The position numbers and the translations under genes are program-made. A stretch of DNA of 64,000 bases, taken from positions 3,228,001 to 3,292,000 of the forward strand of contig NZ_JAUTAU010000001.1 of the NCBI RefSeq assembly GCF_030818775.1, written 5' to 3'. Every line of letters begins with the position of its first letter. The first letter of the stretch is position 1. This DNA is from Bacillus sp. SORGH_AS_0510. GTDB taxonomy: Bacteria; Bacillota; Bacilli; Bacillales; Cytobacillaceae. Shown one piece after another: positions 61,075 to 64,000 of this stretch. The notes beneath the pieces were generated by a model. That model worked only from the letters and a program-made list of their open reading frames with translations. It did no database searches and had not been told where the DNA came from.

Positions 61075-63027
61075 TTATTTTTCGGTTGTTGAATTGTCCG
61101 CTTTTTTGTAGTCATATTTTGAGCGGTCTACCGGTGTGAAATTATCTGGCGTATAGAAACGTAATAAATCTCCGTTTACCACTTTATCTGATAGGGCTAA
61201 TTTTTGCATGACTGACTTCTGATAGTTTTTTGCCTCTTCCAGTTGATTCTTGCCCAATTTCAAACCTGTTTTTGAATCATAGAACTTACCGTCTACAGAA
61301 GTGATCGTTGGACTTACAAAGTCTCCATTTCGGAATGGGATAAGATCATCGTGCTGTTCAGATAATAGGTCTGTACCAAATTGTACATACTCTTTTGAAT
61401 CAATGCCTAAAAGATGAAGTAGAGTTGGAAGAAGGTCAATTTGACCGCCATATTCATGGTTCACTCCGCCCTGCATGCCTGGAACATGGATAAATAATGG
61501 TACACGTTGCAATCCAGAGCCTTCGAAAGGAGTAATTTCTTTACCCATTATTTGCTTCATTGCTTTATTATGGTTTTGCGAAATACCATAATGATCTCCA
61601 TACATAATAATAATAGAATGATCGTACAAGCCAGTTTGCTTCAAGTAATCAACAAACTGCTTCATAGCTTCATCAGCATAACGAGCCGTTTGGAAGTAAG
61701 TATCCACTGATGAATCACCTGTTGTTGCTGGTGCAATTGTCGCATCCTTTGCAGGAATTGGGTACGGATAATGATTTGATACTGTAATAAATTTTGTATA
61801 GAACGGCTGTGGTAGTGTTTCTAATAATGGAATCGATTGATTAAAGAATGGCTTATCCATTAATCCATATTCTGCTAGATCCTGAGATTTCAAATCATAA
61901 TAATCTGCATCAAAAAATTTGTTGTAGCCGAAGGATTTATAAATCTCATTTCGGTTCCAAAAGCTTCCTGAATTTCCATGGAACACAGCTGATGTATAGC
62001 CTTGTTGACCTAAAATTGCCGGTGCTGCTTGGTACGTATTTAAACCTTTAGTTGTATATGCTGACCCTTGCGGTAAACCAAATAATGAGTTTTCTAACAT
62101 AAATTCGGCATCAGATGTTTTACCTTGTCCAGTTTGATGGTAAAAGTTATCAAAATACATGGTATTTTCTTCGTTTACCATTGAATTTAGGAATGGTGTG
62201 ACTTCTTCCCCGTTTAACTTGTAATTAATAAGGAAGTTCTGCATCGATTCAAGATGCAAGTAAATGACGTTCATCCCTTTTCCAGCACCAAAGTACTTAG
62301 GGTTCGGTGCTGCATAATTTGATTTTGTATAGTTAATGACTTCCGTTACGTCATCACTGCTTGCCATCGCTCTTTGTGCAGAAGCTTTTGTGCTTTTAAC
62401 TGCATCATAAATCGTATAATTGTACATACCTAAATATTTGACGATGTAATTACGGTCAAATCCTCTTGTTAATAACTGAGGGCGATCAACTTCTGCCAAT
62501 GATAAATTGGCACATGAAATGGCTAATGATAAGGAAAAAAGAACGGATGCTTTCCTGCGATTCATATCTTTCATTTCAATTTTAATTACACGGGAAACAA
62601 GCAATCCTATTAAAATAAGTGTATCGATAAAAAATAGAAAGTCATATGGTCTTAAAAGCGTAACAACACTTCCACTTACATCCCCAAAATTTTGGGTCTG
62701 TGTTAACGTTGGAAGTGTAATAAAGTCGTTAAAGAATCGGTAGAATAATACATTGGCATATAAGAGAAACGACATAAGAAACTCAATAACTACTAATCCA
62801 ATATACTTCTTTCTTCCTTTAAGAAAGAATGAAAAACCTAAAAATATCAATGATGAACCCAATGGATTCATGAATAATAGAAACTTTTGCAAGGAGTTTT
62901 CTATTCCTAAATGAAACTGTGTTAATTGAACTATATATGTTTTAACCCAAAGGAATATTACTGTTAAAAAGAAAAAGCCAATATATTTGTTGAAAATACT
63001 TTGACTTCTGTGCAGAATCTTATTCAT
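61075..63027 (-). CDS. Lipoteichoic acid synthase family protein (LtaS-like)
   Basis: A 650-residue membrane sulfatase-fold enzyme that polymerises glycerol-phosphate from phosphatidylglycerol onto a glycolipid anchor. Five N-terminal membrane helices (about 15-175) are followed by the extracellular catalytic domain. Metal and active-site residues are visible: Glu in YLHLESMQNF, the nucleophile Thr in GQGKTSDAEFM, IIIMYGDHYG and the His in SNHYPYP. The signal-peptidase-like site before the domain is AQRAMA. ATG follows GGAAGGTG. It may be LtaS or a paralogue such as YfnI/YqgS. Confidence 0.93.
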   Translation of the reverse strand: MNKILHRSQSIFNKYIGFFFLTVIFLWVKTYIVQLTQFHLGIENSLQKFLLFMNPLGSSLIFLGFSFFLKGRKKYIGLVVIEFLMSFLLYANVLFYRFFNDFITLPTLTQTQNFGDVSGSVVTLLRPYDFLFFIDTLILIGLLVSRVIKIEMKDMNRRKASVLFSLSLAISCANLSLAEVDRPQLLTRGFDRNYIVKYLGMYNYTIYDAVKSTKASAQRAMASSDDVTEVINYTKSNYAAPNPKYFGAGKGMNVIYLHLESMQNFLINYKLNGEEVTPFLNSMVNEENTMYFDNFYHQTGQGKTSDAEFMLENSLFGLPQGSAYTTKGLNTYQAAPAILGQQGYTSAVFHGNSGSFWNRNEIYKSFGYNKFFDADYYDLKSQDLAEYGLMDKPFFNQSIPLLETLPQPFYTKFITVSNHYPYPIPAKDATIAPATTGDSSVDTYFQTARYADEAMKQFVDYLKQTGLYDHSIIIMYGDHYGISQNHNKAMKQIMGKEITPFEGSGLQRVPLFIHVPGMQGGVNHEYGGQIDLLPTLLHLLGIDSKEYVQFGTDLLSEQHDDLIPFRNGDFVSPTITSVDGKFYDSKTGLKLGKNQLEEAKNYQKSVMQKLALSDKVVNGDLLRFYTPDNFTPVDRSKYDYKKADNSTTEK

Positions 63028-63114
63028 TTTTACACCTTCCTTTACTAGAAACGTATTATGACATAAATTAATTGATTTTAGTATATGAGATTTGTGCCAA
63101 ATATCCTAACATCT

Positions 63115-63149
63115 AGCATACAAGCTAATTATGAACAGATTATGAACAA
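63115..63149 (-). promoter_or_regulatory. LTA synthase promoter with PhoP-box-like direct repeat
   Basis: On the minus strand TTCATA recurs with an 11-bp period (63149-63128), seven bases before TATGCT (63120-63115). PhoP boxes are TTNACA-like repeats 11 bp apart at about -20 to -40. Match to consensus is 4 of 6, so tentative. The rest of 63028-63205 is A/T-rich without a gene. Confidence 0.35.
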
Positions 63150-63205
63150 ACATTGAAAAATTAATGTTAAAAACTGTAATCAGTTTTACAGTTTATTAAA
63201 TGGAC

Positions 63206-63244
63206 ACAAAAAGAAGCAGGTCAATTCGGACCTACTTCTTTTGT
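63206..63244 (-). terminator. Terminator of the AhpD-like gene
   Basis: ACAAAAAGAAG-AGGTC / GGACCT-CTTCTTTTGT right after the stop. Confidence 0.85.
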
Positions 63245-63250
63245 AGTATC

Positions 63251-63625
63251 TTAATGTTTTGTGCTCGATAGTTGGTTGATGCATTCCTGCACGAGTGTAA
63301 CTCCCTGACTCATTGCTGCCCCGCCTCCGAGGGCTGCTGCAACTCCAATGGTTTCAAAGATTTCTTTTTCCGAACAACCTTGGTCCAAACAACCCTTTGT
63401 ATGATAAATGATACAATATTCATCCTGTGAGTAAACACTAATGCCAAGAGCTATCAAGTGTTTATTTTTCTGTGATATCTCTCCTTCTTTAAAACACGCA
63501 CCTGTAAATTCATTATATGCGCCTATTAAATCTGGCATCATTTGCGTATATGTTCCAATTCCTTCTTTATAGTTATTTAAGTGTGTTTGAACCGAATGAT
63601 TATTGCTTACTCCTGATTGCTCCAT
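63251..63625 (-). CDS. Carboxymuconolactone decarboxylase / AhpD-like protein
   Basis: A 124-residue helical protein of the CMD/AhpD fold. The redox-type motif CIIYHTKGC sits at about residues 70-78; in AhpD-like proteins the Cys and His act in peroxide/disulfide reduction or proton relay. The glycine-rich GVAAALGGGAAMSQGV near the end is typical. It would be a small thiol-dependent antioxidant or decarboxylase-like enzyme; true activity unknown. ATG with AAGAGGGAG upstream. Single gene with own terminator. Confidence 0.88.
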   Translation of the reverse strand: MEQSGVSNNHSVQTHLNNYKEGIGTYTQMMPDLIGAYNEFTGACFKEGEISQKNKHLIALGISVYSQDEYCIIYHTKGCLDQGCSEKEIFETIGVAAALGGGAAMSQGVTLVQECINQLSSTKH

Positions 63626-63807
63626 AATTGAACTCCCTCTTTTCTCCTAATATAACCACTCTCTTTAGGTTAATTATTTTTAGCGAATTTATTCTTTCAT
63701 TAAAAAAATATAACCTTTTTCATAAAGTATAGGTTGTTCTCTTCTATCAAAAACTAATGAAGGACATTTGCCTTAAGTGTCTAATGATAAGTGGGAGGTA
63801 GGTCTAA

Positions 63808-63981
63808 TTGAATATTCGTGAAGGTTTAATACCAACGGCTTTAGGAACTGCTGCAACAGCTACTGGTTACGTATTAAAACATAGACGAAGATCCAATAAA
63901 ATGGTTGCTAATACAATATTTGGTTTTGGTTTAGCACATATTGTTTTAGGCGCCATCGACCTAGTCGAACACCGTCGTTAG
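63808..63981 (+). CDS. Small conserved protein, 57 residues
   Basis: TTG 63808 follows GGGAGG (63793-63798) at nine bases. The product reads MNIREGLIPTALGTAATATG, YVLKHRRRSNKMVANTIFGF and GLAHIVLGAIDLVEHRR: two short Ala/Gly-rich hydrophobic segments with a basic loop between, so it is likely membrane-associated. Similar short proteins are common in Bacillus genomes and have no known function (sometimes misnamed asparagine synthase). Confidence 0.75.
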   Translation: MNIREGLIPTALGTAATATGYVLKHRRRSNKMVANTIFGFGLAHIVLGAIDLVEHRR

Positions 63982-64000
63982 TTTTCAAACGAGCGCTTAA

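Noticed and set aside
63251..63625. AhpD-like selenoprotein using SelB
   Set aside because: The CxxxxH region is coded with TGT/TGC, not TGA, so no selenocysteine is needed.

Overview
The window is a 64 kb, AT-rich piece of a spore-forming Bacillaceae chromosome. Evidence for this is a CwlJ-type spore cortex hydrolase, strong Shine-Dalgarno sites, TTG/GTG starts, and close relatives of Bacillus RocD/RocE/RocR, HtpG, SbcCD, AspA, DeoD and LtaS. A Neobacillus-like member would fit, but the species cannot be fixed from sequence alone. No rRNA, tRNA or CRISPR array was seen.

Layout. 1-8.7 kb: tail of a MarR regulator with its MMPL/RND exporter, an AGCS amino-acid:cation symporter, a TerD/zinc-ribbon/TerB fusion, and selB. 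8.8-10.3 kb: mntH with a good sigma-A promoter and an MntR-like operator. 10.4-11 kb: a 52-bp-period tandem repeat array. 11-24 kb is an accessory region. It holds a HEAQH metalloprotease-like protein, a frameshifted GNAT gene, a decayed paralogue of the 23.8 kb gene, cwlJ with two Gly/Pro-rich coat-like proteins, an IS1182-type transposase remnant, a run of small and immunity-like genes, a frameshifted IS110-family element with a long 5' non-coding end (candidate bridge RNA), a truncated tyrosine recombinase, and an AraC/SDR pair of foreign look. 24-28.5 kb: GNAT, a truncated VWA-like protein, HAD, maltose acetyltransferase and a FAD dehydrogenase. 28.5-33.5 kb: a second 52-bp array, sbcDC and a cold-shock gene. 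33.9-36.3 kb: sulP-arsR with a promoter/operator, and a candidate small RNA. 36.4-40 kb: an AIM24-type protein and a PadR/HAAS/DUF4173 membrane cluster. 40-44.7 kb: rocE, rocD and rocR. 44.7-51.8 kb: a zinc-finger miniprotein, a VanW lipoprotein, aspA, a polysaccharide deacetylase, and divergent MarR/MFS genes. 51.8-64 kb: htpG under CIRCE, an AarF-type kinase, a third 52-bp array, a purine permease, a Crp-family regulator, deoD, a YhgE/Pip protein, an LTA synthase and an AhpD-like protein.

How genes work together. RocR (sigma-54 activator) with RocD and RocE forms an arginine/ornithine utilisation unit. Both target genes carry -24/-12 elements with exact GG-N10-GC spacing and nearby RocR-like palindromes. 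SbcC and SbcD are translationally coupled DNA-end nucleases. MarR/MMPL, MarR/MFS, ArsR/SulP, PadR/HAAS and MntR box/mntH are regulator-target pairs.

Most unusual: three unrelated intergenic sites carry tandem arrays of different sequence but the same 52-bp period, about five helical turns, with a recognisable shared core. Also notable are the IS110 left end, a CIRCE-controlled htpG, SelB without neighbouring sec genes, an independent small transcript at 36.2 kb, and four genes shorter than 60 codons.
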